A stretch of DNA of 64,000 bases from Paludibacterium purpuratum (GCF_004363805.1 NZ_SNZP01000017.1:1-64000), one strand, 5' to 3'. Positions 34,017 through 47,557 are shown, counted from the stretch's first letter. Made by a program: numbers and translations. Notes: generated by a model from the letters alone, not told the origin.

Positions 34017-35903
34017 ATGAAAATGACTCTGCGAACCAAGCTGATTGTTTTCGTGGTGGCGCTGGCGGTATTGATCACATGTGCCATGACGGTCGGCAGT
34101 TATCTCCAAATGCGCAATCAGTTGATCGACGTTAGCATCAAGAATGAAATCACCAATGCCGCCGCCGATACATCACGTTTGATCAAGTCCTGGATCGATG
34201 TGCGCATGTCTATCGTCACTGCCGGTGTCGAAAACTTGTCCAAGGCGGATGATCCGCTGCCCGGCATCGTTCAGACCGCCAAGTCAGGCCTTTTTCAAGC
34301 GGCTTATCTCGGCACGACCGACAAGCGGATGATCGGCGACCATGATTTGGGTATTCCGCCTGGCTTCGATCCGACCCATCGGCCCTGGTATGTGTCGGCG
34401 GTCGCCGCCAACGGCACCACGATGGCGCCCCCCTATGTCGACGTGTCGACGCACAAGTTGGTGCTTTCCTTCGCCGGTGCGGTGCGCAAGAACGGTAATT
34501 TGATCGGCGTGCTCGGCACCGACACCTTGCTCGACGATATCGTGAAGAACGTGCTCGGTATCAACTTGTCCGGCGAAGGGTTCGCCATGCTGATGGGCAA
34601 GGATGGACAGGTGTTGGTGTACAAGGATGCCGAGCGGATCAACAAGCCGGTCGGCGATCTGTCTCCCGACCTCAGTGCGACGGTATTGGCCGATCTTGCC
34701 GCCAGCGGGCAGGTGCGGGAAGTGCAGTTCGATAGCGGCGTCAACTATTTCTACGTCCAGGCGGTACCTGGCGCCGATCTCTATTTGGCCGTGGCGGTGA
34801 ACAAGGCCAGCGCGTTGGCACCGCTCAACGGTTTGGTCTTGCGCGCCGGTCTGACGCTCTTGGTGCTGATCCTATTGATTCTGCCGCTAGCCGGTTTGCA
34901 GATCAGCCATATGCTCTCCGGCATGCGCCGCATCCATGATGCCATGCAGGAAATCTCCGAGGGCGGCGGTGACCTGACGCGTAAAATCGACATCCAGGGT
35001 GTGGACGAAATCGCCTCGACCGCGCGGGCATTCAACCGTTTCTTGGATATCCTGCGCAATATGTTCCAGGAGATCCGGCACGAGACGGCGAGGTTGACGA
35101 CGGGGGTCAACGAGATCAATCAGGTGATCGGCAAATTGTCGCGCGATACCCAGGCCCTGTCGAACCTGACGGCCGAGAATGCCGCCGCCATCGAAGAGAT
35201 CACCGTCAGCATTTCGCATATCGCCGACCATACCAACGATGCCGATCAACTGGTGAAGAACACCGGTGCGCTGTCGAGCGAATCGGCGCATTCGGTTCAG
35301 GTGGTGGCCGACGATGTGGGGCGTTCGGCGCGCGAAGTCGAGGGGTTGTCGAGTCTGCTAAACGGCTTGAGCCAGCGCTCGCAGGAAATCAGCGGCATCA
35401 TACGCGTGATCAAGGATATCGCCGACCAGACCAATCTACTGGCACTGAATGCCGCCATCGAGGCGGCGCGTGCCGGTGAGCAGGGGCGCGGTTTTGCCGT
35501 GGTTGCCGATGAGGTGCGCAAGCTGGCCGAGCGTACCGGTCAAGCGACGGTGCAGATCACCGGCATGATCGAGGGCATGACGAGCGAGATGGGCACCGCG
35601 GTCAGCGACATGCATCGCACTTTGCAAACAGTACAAACCGGTGCCGGCGCCTCTGGCGAGACGGCCGGGAAGATTGCTTCGATCCGCGAGAACATGGATG
35701 CGGTAGTGAACAAGATGGAGGAGATCGCGCTATCCACGCGCGAACAGTTGGCGGCAACCACCGCCATGGCGCAAAGTGCGGAGCGCATCACCGGGCAGAT
35801 GCAAGGGTCGGACGAGGCCTTGCATCAGGCGAGCGCGGCGGTACATCAGCTCAACGAGCTGGCGCAGAACCTGGAGAAGATGTTCAGCAACTTCAAACTT
35901 TGA
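34017..35903 (+). CDS. Methyl-accepting chemotaxis protein (dCache sensor)
   Basis: A chemoreceptor of 628 aa from 34017, where GGGGTGGCGG serves as ribosome site; in-frame Met codons extend to 33963. Order: membrane span ~8-28, a ~250-aa periplasmic dCache_1 domain ([36 protein letters not shown]), second span, HAMP, then a cytoplasmic signalling domain. The hairpin tip ([20 protein letters not shown], then [20 protein letters not shown]) is canonical for CheA/CheW binding. No CheB/CheR-binding pentapeptide is visible at the end ([11 protein letters not shown]). Ligand unknown; such domains often bind amino or organic acids. Confidence 0.93.
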   Translation: MKMTLRTKLIVFVVALAVLITCAMTVGSYLQMRNQLIDVSIKNEITNAAADTSRLIKSWIDVRMSIVTAGVENLSKADDPLPGIVQTAKSGLFQAAYLGTTDKRMIGDHDLGIPPGFDPTHRPWYVSAVAANGTTMAPPYVDVSTHKLVLSFAGAVRKNGNLIGVLGTDTLLDDIVKNVLGINLSGEGFAMLMGKDGQVLVYKDAERINKPVGDLSPDLSATVLADLAASGQVREVQFDSGVNYFYVQAVPGADLYLAVAVNKASALAPLNGLVLRAGLTLLVLILLILPLAGLQISHMLSGMRRIHDAMQEISEGGGDLTRKIDIQGVDEIASTARAFNRFLDILRNMFQEIRHETARLTTGVNEINQVIGKLSRDTQALSNLTAENAAAIEEITVSISHIADHTNDADQLVKNTGALSSESAHSVQVVADDVGRSAREVEGLSSLLNGLSQRSQEISGIIRVIKDIADQTNLLALNAAIEAARAGEQGRGFAVVADEVRKLAERTGQATVQITGMIEGMTSEMGTAVSDMHRTLQTVQTGAGASGETAGKIASIRENMDAVVNKMEEIALSTREQLAATTAMAQSAERITGQMQGSDEALHQASAAVHQLNELAQNLEKMFSNFKL

Positions 35904-35920
35904 AATCGCGGGAGTGGGAG

Positions 35921-35948
35921 GCAATCGGCGGCGCTGCCGCCGATTGTG
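35921..35948. terminator. Hairpin between convergent genes
   Basis: GCAATCGGCGGC-GCT-GCCGCCGATTG lies between the chemoreceptor stop and the convergent small gene. There is no T-run, so it is only a possible terminator. Confidence 0.4.
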
Positions 35949-35959
35949 CTTCTGGCGTA

Positions 35960-36292
35960 TCAGTCGACTGTTTTTTCCAGGCCAAGAAATTTAAGCCGTT
36001 CGTAGCCGGCATCGGTCAGCACCAGGAAGCGTGCATTATGGGTTTCCACCCAGCCCTTTTCGAACAGCGAGCTCATGCCTTGCTCCATATGTTGCACCAG
36101 GGGGCTGAGCCGACGTAGACGAGGAGAAAATAGTACCGCGCCAACTGGCATTCCGGCTTTGGCTTTCTGTTGGACGAAAATTTCGAATAGAAAGCGCTCG
36201 ACCGCGGCCAGCTCTTGCTCACTTAAGGGCGGAGGCGGTTCGGGGTCGGGGCCGAAGACTTTGTCGACGAGGCGTTTGAACAGAGAGGCCAT
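35960..36292 (-). CDS. Hypothetical protein, 110 aa
   Basis: A cytoplasmic-looking 110-aa protein. It opens MASLFKRLVDKVFGPDPEPP, has a Pro-rich linker, then a helical/winged-helix-like part (LSEQELAAVERFLFEIF, MSSLFEKGWVETHNARFLVLT, DAGYERLKFLG). The last third resembles the recognition helix and wing of small wHTH proteins, but this is only a pattern impression. No operon partner. Confidence 0.65.
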   Translation of the reverse strand: MASLFKRLVDKVFGPDPEPPPPLSEQELAAVERFLFEIFVQQKAKAGMPVGAVLFSPRLRRLSPLVQHMEQGMSSLFEKGWVETHNARFLVLTDAGYERLKFLGLEKTVD

Positions 36293-36386
36293 GTGCGCTG
36301 CGTTCCGATGAAAGAGGTTCGATGCGTCACTATGTCACGAACGATCGCCGAGTGGTTTGATACATCTCAGTCGGGCGTGACGGTGC

Positions 36387-36581
36387 TCAGAATTGCAGTT
36401 TTTTGCAGGCGGGGCAGCGGAACATCTGTCCGGCAATGGTGCTCTCGGCCTTGAGTCCGCGGTGCGAACAGTGCCCGCAGGCGCGTTCCTCGCCGGACGC
36501 GTTTATCTGACGCGGGTCTTTCTTGCCCCAGGAGGCCGGGGTGATCAGTCTTCGTTGAACGCTGCTGCGTTGTGTGGCCAT
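36387..36581 (-). CDS. Small zinc-ribbon protein
   Basis: A 64-aa basic protein with two CxxC knuckles, CGHC at ~35-38 and CPAC at ~56-59, the second followed by KKLQF, as in minimal zinc ribbons. Function unknown; such proteins often bind nucleic acid or chaperone other factors. An overlapping longer frame on the same strand lacks these motifs and was rejected. Confidence 0.6.
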   Translation of the reverse strand: MATQRSSVQRRLITPASWGKKDPRQINASGEERACGHCSHRGLKAESTIAGQMFRCPACKKLQF

Positions 36582-36732
36582 GCGTGCTCCCTAAGTGGCG
36601 TTGTTCCTCTGCGGCGGGTGTGCTTATCGCTCTACGGCGTTTGCGTCGCGCGCAGTCGGCCAAAATAACAGGGTCGACACGAATTGACAATGCCATATCG
36701 TGGAAAGCCTCGATACTTTGTGTGGTGCAATG

Positions 36733-36758
36733 AAAAGCCCGCCGCGGAGGCGGCGGGC
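36733..36758 (-). terminator. Terminator of the 36772-37023 gene
   Basis: On the minus strand GCCCGCCGC-CTCC-GCGGCGGGC is followed by TTTTC, 14 bases after the stop codon. Confidence 0.8.
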
Positions 36759-36771
36759 GTGACGGGGGACT

Positions 36772-37023
36772 TCAGGCCTTCTGGTGTTGCAATAGACCGA
36801 TCTGCAGTAAAAAACCTTCCGCTTGGCGGTAGGTCTCCTTGTCCAGATCTTCCAGAATCGTGCGAGCCAAGCTCAGATAAATCGCCTGGCGCTCGCCCGA
36901 ACTCTTGTTGGCGTAATGCCGTTCCAGCCGTGCCATGATCAGCTTTGCCCCGGATAGATCCTGTTGCAATGCCGCCTTACGTACCGATGCCGGAAATTCG
37001 AGCAACCAGCGCTCCATGTGCAT
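36772..37023 (-). CDS. Hypothetical helical protein, 83 aa
   Basis: A small all-helical cytoplasmic protein (MHMERWLLEFPASVRKAALQ ... AKLIMARLERHYANK ... EDLDKETYRQAEGFLLQ). GGAGG seven bases upstream fixes the start at 37023 rather than the frame opening at 37041. No family recognised. It lies downstream of ycaO on the same strand with ~100 bp between, so it may be read through or have its own promoter. Confidence 0.7.
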   Translation of the reverse strand: MHMERWLLEFPASVRKAALQQDLSGAKLIMARLERHYANKSSGERQAIYLSLARTILEDLDKETYRQAEGFLLQIGLLQHQKA

Positions 37024-37124
37024 GATGGCGCCTCCTTCCAAGCCGCTTGAATGCGCAATCCATTTGTCATGGATACATGGACACTATAGCGCATGGAGAG
37101 CGGTTGCGCGCATCGAACCGGCTT

Positions 37125-38834
37125 TTAGGGCCACAGCTTGCGGTATTCGGCCAGCAGACTTTGATGCAGGCGGCTGTGCTCGATGTTGGCGCCCAGCTCG
37201 TTCAGGCCGAAAAAGCGCGTTTCGCCGCTAAGCACTCGCTTGGCCTGTGCGACCGTGTCGACACCGTACAACAGCGTCAGGCTGTGCTCGGCATCGCCTT
37301 GCAGATCGAGTAGCGCGGCAATGGCGCGATAGACCTTGTGGCGGGCGGGGGGCATGTGGCGCAAGTGGCGTATCCAGTCGCAGCCTTCGCGGATGCCGTC
37401 CTCGTCGGAGAGCGCCAACGCGAGCAGCGTCTTGAGTTCGCCAATGCGCAGTTCCTTCCAGGCGGAGTCGGCATCGGCCGCCACCCCGATCAGCGCCGGC
37501 ACCGGGCGCAGGTCGTCCAGGCCCAAGCTATCCAGCAGATCCAGCAGATCGCGGCACTCGGCCAGATTAAGCGACGGCAGGCGCAGCAAATACGGGCGCA
37601 GCGTGTTGCCGACGCTGTTGTTTTCCCATTCCAACTCTTCCAGCGGGTAAATCTCGGACATGCCAGGCACCAGGATGCGGCAGGCATAGACGCCCAGATG
37701 ATCGAAGTCGGCACAGTAAATATCGTAACCGGCACGATGGATGCAGTCGGTGATCCAGGCGTAGTCGTCGGTCGTGGTCTGGCTGAAGTTCCAGTGGTGG
37801 AAGTCGAAGTCCGGCGTGTCGCCGAAGAAGCGCCAAGCGATGACGCCGCTGGAGTCGACGAAGTGAATCTCCAGGTTCTGCGGGTCGGCCACTTCATCCA
37901 TGTCGAAGCCGGGTTCGGGGAAGCCGTCGAGTTGCGCCAGCGCGCGGCCTTGCAGCAGCTCGGTCAGCGCGCGCTCCAGCGCGATTTCGAAGCGCGGGTG
38001 CGCCCCGAAGCTGGCGAATACCCCTTGGTCGCGATGATTGAGCAGCGTGACGTTCATGACCGGGAATTGACCGCCCAGCGATGCGTCCTTGACCAGAATG
38101 CCGAAGCCGGCGTCGCGCAGGCCGCGGATGCCGGCGGCAATGGCCGGGTAGCGGTCGATGGTTTCTTGCGGTACGTCCGGCAGGCACAGGCCCTCGCGTA
38201 GAACCTTGAACTTGACGTAGCGCTCGACGATTTCCGACAGTGCCTGAGTGCGGGCTTCCGGCGCGGTGTTGCCGGCCGCCATGCCGTTGCTGACGTACAG
38301 ATTGCCGATGATGTTGATCGGGAACCAAGTGGTGGCGCCATCGCGCTCGCGCAGATATGGCAGGGTGCAGATGCCGCGTTCGCGATTGCCTGAATTGAGT
38401 TCGACCAGCATGCTGGCCGGGATGGCGCCCTCCGGGTTGTACAGTGCCTTAAGCTCTCGATTGAGCAACCCCTCGGGCCAGTGGTCGCCGTCTTCCAGCG
38501 CAAACCAGCGTTCTTGCGGGAAGAACACGGTGTCGCGCCGGGCAATGTCCGCACCCAGGTAGTAGTGCGACCAGAAATAATTATTGCCGACGCGTTCGAA
38601 AAACTCGCCCAAGGCGCTGGCGCGGGCGGCCAGCTCGCTGGCGCCCTTGCCGTTGACGTAGATCAGCGGGCAATGCTTGTTGGCCAGATGCACCGACCAG
38701 ACGTTCTCCACCGAGTTGAGCCAGCATTGTTCCTCGACTTCCAGGCCGAGCTCGGCGAGTCGGTCTTGCAGACGCGCGATCGTCGTTTCGAGCGCGGCGT
38801 CCTTGCCCGGGATGAAGTGTTCGCTTTGTGACAT
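37125..38834 (-). CDS. ycaO: YcaO-domain protein (ribosomal protein S12 methylthiotransferase accessory factor)
   Basis: A 569-aa protein of E. coli YcaO type (586 aa) rather than an azoline-forming cyclodehydratase. The YcaO ATP-binding core is visible: GKGASELAARASALGEFFERV, NGMAAGNTAPEARTQALSEI with VERYVKFK, and RALTELLQGRA. A C-terminal helical region follows. In E. coli YcaO potentiates RimO-dependent beta-methylthiolation of S12. No RiPP precursor or maturase gene is adjacent. The next gene (ygiQ-like) starts 24 bp upstream, so they may form an operon. Confidence 0.92.
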   Translation of the reverse strand: MSQSEHFIPGKDAALETTIARLQDRLAELGLEVEEQCWLNSVENVWSVHLANKHCPLIYVNGKGASELAARASALGEFFERVGNNYFWSHYYLGADIARRDTVFFPQERWFALEDGDHWPEGLLNRELKALYNPEGAIPASMLVELNSGNRERGICTLPYLRERDGATTWFPINIIGNLYVSNGMAAGNTAPEARTQALSEIVERYVKFKVLREGLCLPDVPQETIDRYPAIAAGIRGLRDAGFGILVKDASLGGQFPVMNVTLLNHRDQGVFASFGAHPRFEIALERALTELLQGRALAQLDGFPEPGFDMDEVADPQNLEIHFVDSSGVIAWRFFGDTPDFDFHHWNFSQTTTDDYAWITDCIHRAGYDIYCADFDHLGVYACRILVPGMSEIYPLEELEWENNSVGNTLRPYLLRLPSLNLAECRDLLDLLDSLGLDDLRPVPALIGVAADADSAWKELRIGELKTLLALALSDEDGIREGCDWIRHLRHMPPARHKVYRAIAALLDLQGDAEHSLTLLYGVDTVAQAKRVLSGETRFFGLNELGANIEHSRLHQSLLAEYRKLWP

Positions 38835-38858
38835 GTAATGATTCTCTGGCGGATGAAA

Positions 38859-41018
38859 TTAACGACGACCCTTGCTTGGCGGTTTACGGCCCGGTACGCG
38901 CGGCTCGCCGGTATGTTTGGTGTGGGCCGGATTGAAGCGGGCATTGCGCTCATTGCGACCCTCGGCCGGCTGGCGCGTCGGGATCAATTGCTGCTTGCCG
39001 TAGCCGATCAAATCTTCCCGGCCCATGGCGACGAGCGCCTCGCGCAGCATCGGCCAGTTGTTCGGATCGTGGTAACGCAAGAAGGCCTTGTGCAGCTTGC
39101 GGCGGTAAGCGTCGCGCACCACGTCGACTTTCTCCGAGCTGCGCGCCAGTTTTTTCAGCGGGTTGCGGCCGGTGTGCCACATGGTGGTGGCCAGCGCCAT
39201 CGGCGTCGGCACGAAGGCCTGCACCTGGTCGAGGCGGAAATTGTGGCGCTTGAGCCAGAGCGCCAGATTGAGCATGTCCTCGTCGGTCGTACCCGGATGG
39301 GCGGCGATGAAGTAGGGGATCAGGTACTGTTCCTTGCCGGCCTGGTGCGAGAAACGTTCGAACAGCTCCTTGAATTTCTCGTAGGCGCCCATGCCCGGCT
39401 TCATCATTTTCGACAGCGGGCCTTCCTCGGTGTGCTCCGGTGCGATTTTCAGGTAGCCGCCGACATGGTGGGTGACCAGTTCCTTGATGTATTCCGGCGA
39501 ACGCACCGCCAAGTCGTAGCGCAGGCCCGAGCCGATGCTGATCTTCTTCACGCCGGGTAGCGCGCGCGCCTTGCGGTACAGCTCGATCAGCGAGCTATGA
39601 TCGGTATTCAAATTCTCGCAGATGTCCGGATACACGCAGCTCAGTCGCCGGCACGAGGTCTCGATCTTCTTGTCTTTGCACGCCAGCCGGTACATGTTGG
39701 CGGTCGGTCCGCCCAGGTCGGTGATGTGTCCGGTGAAGCCTTCGGTCTTGTCGCGAATCTCTTCGATCTCATGCAGGATCGACTCGTGCGAACGGCTCTG
39801 GATGATGCGGCCCTCGTGTTCGGTGATCGAGCAGAAGCTGCAGCCGCCGAAGCAACCGCGCATGATGTTGACCGAGAAACGGATCATCTCCCAGGCCGGG
39901 ATGCGCGCGCCTTCGTAGGCCGGGTGCGGATTGCGCGCATAGTGCAAGCCGTAGACATAGTCCATCTCTTCGGTGCTAAGCGGTATCGGCGGCGGATTGA
40001 GCCAAACGTCGCGTTCGCCGTGCAGTTGCACCAGTGCGCGCGCGTTGCCCGGGTTGGATTCCAGGTGTAGCGTCCGGCTCGCATGCGCATATAGCACCGG
40101 GTCGAAGGCAACGGCCTCGAAGGCCGGCAGGCGCACCACGGTGCGGCGCCGCGCATCGCGTCGTGCCGCCACGCGCTCTTGCAGGTTCATGAAGCGTATC
40201 GGCTGCACGCCGTCTTGCGCGGTCGCTGGGGCGGCGGCCGGCTCCATGTCGTAGGGGTTCTTGTGCGTATCGACCGCCCCGGGCTGATCCACCGTGGTCG
40301 AGTCCAGTTCCTGCCAGTCTTCGTCGGGCCGCCAGCCGTGCTGCGTCATGAAGGCCGTACCGCGAATATCTCGCATCTCGGACAATTTCTCGCCGCGGCC
40401 GGCGCGGTGGGCGATCTCGACGATCGCGCGTTCGGCATTGCCGAATACCAGCAAGTCGGCCTTGGAGGCGACCAGTACCGACGGGCGCACCTTGTCGCTC
40501 CAATAGTCGAAGTGGGCGATGCGGCGCAGGCTGGCCTCGATGCTGCCGATCAGCACGCCAACGCCCGGATAGGCCTCGCGGCAGCGCTGGGCATAGACGC
40601 CCACGGCGCGGTCCGGCCGCTTGTTCGGGGCGGCGTGCGGCGTGTAGGCATCGTCGGATCGCGGTTTGCGGTCGGCGGTGTAACGGTTGATCATCGAGTC
40701 CATATTGCCCGAGGTCACGCCGTAGAACAGGTTGGGCTTGCCCAATTGGCGGAAGTCGTCGGCACTGTGCCAATCGGGCTGGGCGATGATGCCGACGCGG
40801 AAGCCCTGCGCCTCCAGTAGACGGCCGATCAGCGCCGCGCCGAAGCTCGGGTGGTCGATATAGGCATCGCCCGACACCAGGATGATGTCGCAGCTATCCC
40901 AGCCGAGCTGATCCATCTCGGCACGGCTCATCGGCAAAAACGGCGCTAAACCAAAGCGTTCGGCCCAGTATTTGCGATAGGAAAAAATCGGTTTGGGTGT
41001 GGCTTGTACTTGCGTCAT
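38859..41018 (-). CDS. YgiQ-family radical SAM protein
   Basis: A 719-aa radical SAM enzyme of the YgiQ (UPF0313) family. The cluster motif is [16 protein letters not shown], flanked by [11 protein letters not shown]. The N-terminal cobalamin-binding-like region begins [20 protein letters not shown]. The C-terminal tail is the usual basic extension ([17 protein letters not shown]). Reaction unknown. The frame runs to 41048, but MTQVQ at 41018 matches the family start. It precedes ycaO with 24 bp between. Confidence 0.92.
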   Translation of the reverse strand: MTQVQATPKPIFSYRKYWAERFGLAPFLPMSRAEMDQLGWDSCDIILVSGDAYIDHPSFGAALIGRLLEAQGFRVGIIAQPDWHSADDFRQLGKPNLFYGVTSGNMDSMINRYTADRKPRSDDAYTPHAAPNKRPDRAVGVYAQRCREAYPGVGVLIGSIEASLRRIAHFDYWSDKVRPSVLVASKADLLVFGNAERAIVEIAHRAGRGEKLSEMRDIRGTAFMTQHGWRPDEDWQELDSTTVDQPGAVDTHKNPYDMEPAAAPATAQDGVQPIRFMNLQERVAARRDARRRTVVRLPAFEAVAFDPVLYAHASRTLHLESNPGNARALVQLHGERDVWLNPPPIPLSTEEMDYVYGLHYARNPHPAYEGARIPAWEMIRFSVNIMRGCFGGCSFCSITEHEGRIIQSRSHESILHEIEEIRDKTEGFTGHITDLGGPTANMYRLACKDKKIETSCRRLSCVYPDICENLNTDHSSLIELYRKARALPGVKKISIGSGLRYDLAVRSPEYIKELVTHHVGGYLKIAPEHTEEGPLSKMMKPGMGAYEKFKELFERFSHQAGKEQYLIPYFIAAHPGTTDEDMLNLALWLKRHNFRLDQVQAFVPTPMALATTMWHTGRNPLKKLARSSEKVDVVRDAYRRKLHKAFLRYHDPNNWPMLREALVAMGREDLIGYGKQQLIPTRQPAEGRNERNARFNPAHTKHTGEPRVPGRKPPSKGRR

Positions 41019-41102
41019 GACAACTCGGATTTTCAGGCAGACGCGCATTGTGCCAGATTTGGCCGGCGACGATAAGCAAATATAGTCTTTTTTTTCAAGG
41101 TG

Positions 41103-42227
41103 CTACTCGTGTTCGCGATCTGATGTTTCCGGATCGCTGAAACGCTGAGCGATCTCCTGGAAATCGTCGGCAATGCGCACGAAGGCATCCACCATCGCGG
41201 GGTCGAAATGCTTGCCGCTTTGCGCCTGTATCATCGTTACGGCGTCGGCATGGGGGAAGGCCGGTTTGTAGACGCGGCGAGAGATCAGGGCATCGTAGAC
41301 GTCGGCGACCGCCATCAGCCTGGCGGCGACCGGGATATCGTTGCCGCTCAGACCATCCGGATAACCGCTGCCGTCCCATTTTTCCTGGTGCCGGTGGGCG
41401 ATTTCGCGGGCGAAGCGCAGAAAGCTGCTCGGCGTGTCGAGCAGCTTCTCCGCCGCGGCGATGGCGTCGCGTCCCATCACGGTATGGCTTTTCATGATCT
41501 CGAACTCTTCGGGCGTCAGCTTGCCGGGCTTGAGCAGGATGCGGTCGGGAATGCCGACCTTGCCGATGTCGTGTAGCGGCGCGGACTTGTAGATCAGCTC
41601 GATGTTTTCGTCGGTGAGCGCGTCGCAGAATTGCGGGTGCGATTGCAGTGCCTGGGCCAGCCGACGCACATAGTTCTGCGTACGGCGAAGGTGCTGGCCC
41701 GTATCGCTGTCGCGCGTTTCGGCCAGCGTGGCCATGGCCATGATGGTGACGTCCTGGATGACCTGCACCTCGTGCGTGCGTCGCTCCACTTCGCTGGTGA
41801 GGAAGGCATTGGCATCCGACAGGAAGTCGTTCATCGCTTTAAGCTTGAGGTGGGTCTTGATTCGAGCCAACACGATAGCGGGGGAGATCGGCTTGGTGAT
41901 GTAGTCGACCGCGCCGGTGATGAAGCCGATTTGTTCGTCCTCGATGTCGGACTTGGCCGTCAGGAAGATGACCGGGATGCCGGCGGTTTTGGGGTTGTTC
42001 TTGATTTGGCGACAGGCTTCGAGTCCCCCTATGCCCGGCATCATGACATCCAGCAGGATCAAGTCCGGCGTGTCGTTTTGCATGATTTGCAGCGCCTGCT
42101 CGCCACTGTTGGCGGTGAGGGTCCGGTATTGCCCTTTCAGCAGCTCGTTCATCAGGGTCAGGTTGATCGAGGTGTCGTCGACGATCAATATCGTCTGATT
42201 CTTGGGCGTTCCAGGCATCTGCGTCAT
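41103..42227 (-). CDS. Response regulator with HD-GYP phosphodiesterase domain
   Basis: A 374-aa two-domain protein. Residues ~12-125 are a receiver with acidic pair VDD, phosphoacceptor Asp60 (LILLD) and Lys112 (YITKP). Residues ~160-350 are HD-GYP: HDIGKVGIPD (His219-Asp220), HRHQEKWDGSGYPDGLSG with the GYP motif intact. HD-GYP domains hydrolyse cyclic di-GMP. It is 59 bp downstream of the hybrid kinase gene on the same strand, so phosphorelay control of c-di-GMP turnover is likely. Confidence 0.93.
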   Translation of the reverse strand: MTQMPGTPKNQTILIVDDTSINLTLMNELLKGQYRTLTANSGEQALQIMQNDTPDLILLDVMMPGIGGLEACRQIKNNPKTAGIPVIFLTAKSDIEDEQIGFITGAVDYITKPISPAIVLARIKTHLKLKAMNDFLSDANAFLTSEVERRTHEVQVIQDVTIMAMATLAETRDSDTGQHLRRTQNYVRRLAQALQSHPQFCDALTDENIELIYKSAPLHDIGKVGIPDRILLKPGKLTPEEFEIMKSHTVMGRDAIAAAEKLLDTPSSFLRFAREIAHRHQEKWDGSGYPDGLSGNDIPVAARLMAVADVYDALISRRVYKPAFPHADAVTMIQAQSGKHFDPAMVDAFVRIADDFQEIAQRFSDPETSDREHE

Positions 42228-42285
42228 AGTGTTCGTTCCTCTTACATGACCGGCTTCGATCTTATTTTAGGCTTGCCGTGTGGCG

Positions 42286-45120
<2,835 letters not shown>

Positions 45121-45319
45121 AAATGCGCGGCACCTTTCCGGGTTGGCACAGCACCGCACTTGGCCGTCCTGGCGGTGGCCAAGTACATTGGCACAGGTTT
45201 TTGTGCCTACAATGACGTTGGGTTTGGTCTATCACCTCTATAGCCCAGCGCGCTCGGGTTGACAAGCGGTGGCCGGAAGGTTGTGCGGAAGCGGGGCGCA
45301 TCGCGCCCCGGCAAGGGAA

Positions 45320-45967
45320 TTAGAGATGTTGAAGCAGGTCGAGCGGCGATTCGATACGCACGTCGGCGCCCCATTCTTGCGGGCGGTCGCTGTCGGCGAT
45401 ATAGCCCCAGCCAGCCAAGACGGTGCGCATGCCGGCGTTGCGACCTGCCTGAATGTCGCGCTCGGCATCGCCGACGTACAGACAGGCGGTCGGATCGAGT
45501 CCGATCCGTTCGCTGGCGTAGCGCATGGGGCGCGGGTCGGGTTTGGCCACGCCGACCGTATCGCCGCTGACCACGACCTGCGGCGCCACCGGGAAGGGCA
45601 GCGTGGGGATCAGCCGGTCGGTGAAGCGCATCGGCTTATTGGTAATGATGCCCCACGGCAGGCCGCGCCGGTGGATCTCGCTGATGAGCTCGCTTACTCC
45701 CTCGAACAGACAGGTGCGATCGGCGAAACTGTCGTCGTAATGGTCGAGGAAACGTTGGCGCAACGCCTCGAAATCCGGATGCTCGTGGGTGATGCCGAAA
45801 CCGAGTGCCACCAAGGCGCGCGCGCCGTGCGAAGCGATCGGGCGGATGAGATGATCCGGCTGCGTCGGCAACCCTTCCTCGGTCAGCAGGCGGTTGAGCG
45901 CCGAGCCGAGGTCGAGCGCGGTGTCGGCCAGCGTGCCGTCCAGGTCGAACAAGACTGCTTTGATCAT
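45320..45967 (-). CDS. HAD phosphatase, phosphoglycolate / MurNAc-6-phosphate type (Gph/MupP-like)
   Basis: A 215-aa HAD-IA phosphatase. Motif I FDLDGTLADTALDL, motif II ITNKP and motif III/IV VGDAERDIQAGRNAGM are intact. The segments RPIASHGARALVALGF, LPWGIITNKPMRFT and EWGADVRIESPLDLL resemble Pseudomonas MupP (MurNAc-6-phosphate phosphatase of cell-wall recycling) at least as well as Gph of 2-phosphoglycolate salvage, so the substrate is left open. MIKAVLFDLDG at 45967 is the conserved start, with GGAGG just upstream. Confidence 0.9.
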   Translation of the reverse strand: MIKAVLFDLDGTLADTALDLGSALNRLLTEEGLPTQPDHLIRPIASHGARALVALGFGITHEHPDFEALRQRFLDHYDDSFADRTCLFEGVSELISEIHRRGLPWGIITNKPMRFTDRLIPTLPFPVAPQVVVSGDTVGVAKPDPRPMRYASERIGLDPTACLYVGDAERDIQAGRNAGMRTVLAGWGYIADSDRPQEWGADVRIESPLDLLQHL

Positions 45968-46036
45968 GATGGAGGACTCGGAAGACGGGAAACGGGAGAG
46001 TCTACTCCCCGCGCTTCCCGGCTCACAAGTCACGGA

Positions 46037-47557
46037 TCAGGCGGTCTTGCCCAGGAACAGCTTATACGCCGGGTTGTCCGTTTCCTCGATATAGGGGTAG
46101 CCCAACTGATCGAGAAACGACTGAAACGCCTGCGTATCTTGCGACGGTACCTGAATGCCCACCAGCACCCGGCCGTAGTCCGCACCGTGATTGCGGTAGT
46201 GGAACAGGCTGATGTTCCAGTCCGTGCGCATCGCTTCCAGGAAGCGCATGAGTGCGCCCGGGCGTTCGGGAAACTCGAAGTGGATCACTCGCTCGTCGCG
46301 TAGGCTGGGCGCATGGCCGCCGACCAGGTGGCGGATGTGCAGCTTGGCCAACTCGTTGTCGGTCAGGTCGATCCCCTCCAGTCCCTCCTGCGCCAGCTCG
46401 CTCAATAGCTGGGAGACATCCTCGCGCTTCGTGATCTGGATGCCGACGAAGACATGCGCCACATCGACATCGGCATAGCGGTAATTGAACTCGGTGATAT
46501 TGCGCTTGCCGACCAGACTGCAGAATTTCTTGAAGCTGCCGGGCCGTTCGGGAATGGCCACGGCGATGATCGCCTCGCGCCGCTCGCCGAGCTCCGAACG
46601 CTCCGAGACGTGGCGCAGACGGTCGAAGTTCATATTGGCGCCGCAGTTGATCGCCACCAATGTCTGGCCGCTGACCCCCTCGCGTTCGACATAGGTTTTG
46701 GCGCCAGCTACCGCCAGGGCGCCGGCCGGCTCGGCGATCGAGCGCGTATCCTCGAAAATGTCCTTGATGGCGGCACAGATCGCATCGGTGTCGACCAGGA
46801 TGATTTCATCGAGCAGTTCGCGACATAGACGAAAGGTCTCCTTGCCGACCAACTTGACCGCCACGCCGTCGGCGAACAGGCCAACATCCTTCAATTCCAC
46901 GCGCTGCCCTTGGCGAATCGATTGATCCATGGCGTCGGAATCGACCGGCTGCACGCCGATGATCTTGATTTCCGGTTTGAGCCGCTTGATATAAGCCGCC
47001 ACGCCGGACGCCAGGCCGCCGCCGCCGATGGCGACGAAAACGGCATCGATCGGGCCGGGGTGCTGGCGCAGAATCTCCATGCCCACCGTGCCTTGGCCGG
47101 CGATCACATCCGGGTCGTCGAACGGCGGGATATAGGTGGCGCCGCTGGTTTTTTCCAGCTCGACCGCGTGCTGATAGGCGTCGGAGAACGAATCGCCGTG
47201 CAGCACGACATGGCCGCCGCGTTGCAGTACCGAGTCGATTTTGATTTGCGGCGTGGTGACGGGCATGACAATGGTGGCTTTGCAACCCAGCTTTTGCGCC
47301 GACAGCGCCACACCCTGAGCGTGGTTGCCTGCCGAGGCGGTAATCACACCGCGCGCCAACTCTTGCGGGGTCAGCTTGGCCATCTTGTTGTAGGCGCCAC
47401 GGATCTTGAAGGAGAACACCGGCTGCAGATCTTCGCGCTTGAGCAAAATGCGGTTGCCGCAGCGGCGCGATAGATTGGGCGCTTCTTCCAACGGCGTCTC
47501 GACCGCCACGTCGTAGACGCGCGCGGTCAGGATACGCTCCAGGTAATCTTGATTCAT
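46037..47557 (-). CDS. ilvA: Threonine ammonia-lyase, biosynthetic
   Basis: A 506-aa PLP enzyme that deaminates threonine to 2-oxobutyrate, the committed step of isoleucine synthesis. The PLP lysine lies in PVFSFKIRGAYNKM, the Gly-rich phosphate loop in AIGGGGLASGVAA, and SAGNHAQGVA is conserved. Two ACT-like regulatory subdomains fill residues ~330-506 (IAVAIPERPGSFKKFC; VIHFEFPERPGALMRFL), the form inhibited by isoleucine. It is a single gene, divergent from ybeD. Confidence 0.96.
   Translation of the reverse strand: MNQDYLERILTARVYDVAVETPLEEAPNLSRRCGNRILLKREDLQPVFSFKIRGAYNKMAKLTPQELARGVITASAGNHAQGVALSAQKLGCKATIVMPVTTPQIKIDSVLQRGGHVVLHGDSFSDAYQHAVELEKTSGATYIPPFDDPDVIAGQGTVGMEILRQHPGPIDAVFVAIGGGGLASGVAAYIKRLKPEIKIIGVQPVDSDAMDQSIRQGQRVELKDVGLFADGVAVKLVGKETFRLCRELLDEIILVDTDAICAAIKDIFEDTRSIAEPAGALAVAGAKTYVEREGVSGQTLVAINCGANMNFDRLRHVSERSELGERREAIIAVAIPERPGSFKKFCSLVGKRNITEFNYRYADVDVAHVFVGIQITKREDVSQLLSELAQEGLEGIDLTDNELAKLHIRHLVGGHAPSLRDERVIHFEFPERPGALMRFLEAMRTDWNISLFHYRNHGADYGRVLVGIQVPSQDTQAFQSFLDQLGYPYIEETDNPAYKLFLGKTA

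Noticed and set aside
36367-36696. 109-codon minus-strand frame
   Set aside because: It overlaps the zinc-ribbon ORF in another frame and lacks the two CxxC knuckles that make the shorter ORF credible.
37125-38834. YcaO as part of an azole/thioamide RiPP cluster
   Set aside because: The protein is of the E. coli YcaO type and no precursor peptide, dehydrogenase, partner E1-like protein or exporter is adjacent.
45269-46303. 344-codon plus-strand open frame
   Set aside because: It spans two real minus-strand genes (HAD phosphatase and the end of ilvA) and the gap between them; composition is that of a shadow.
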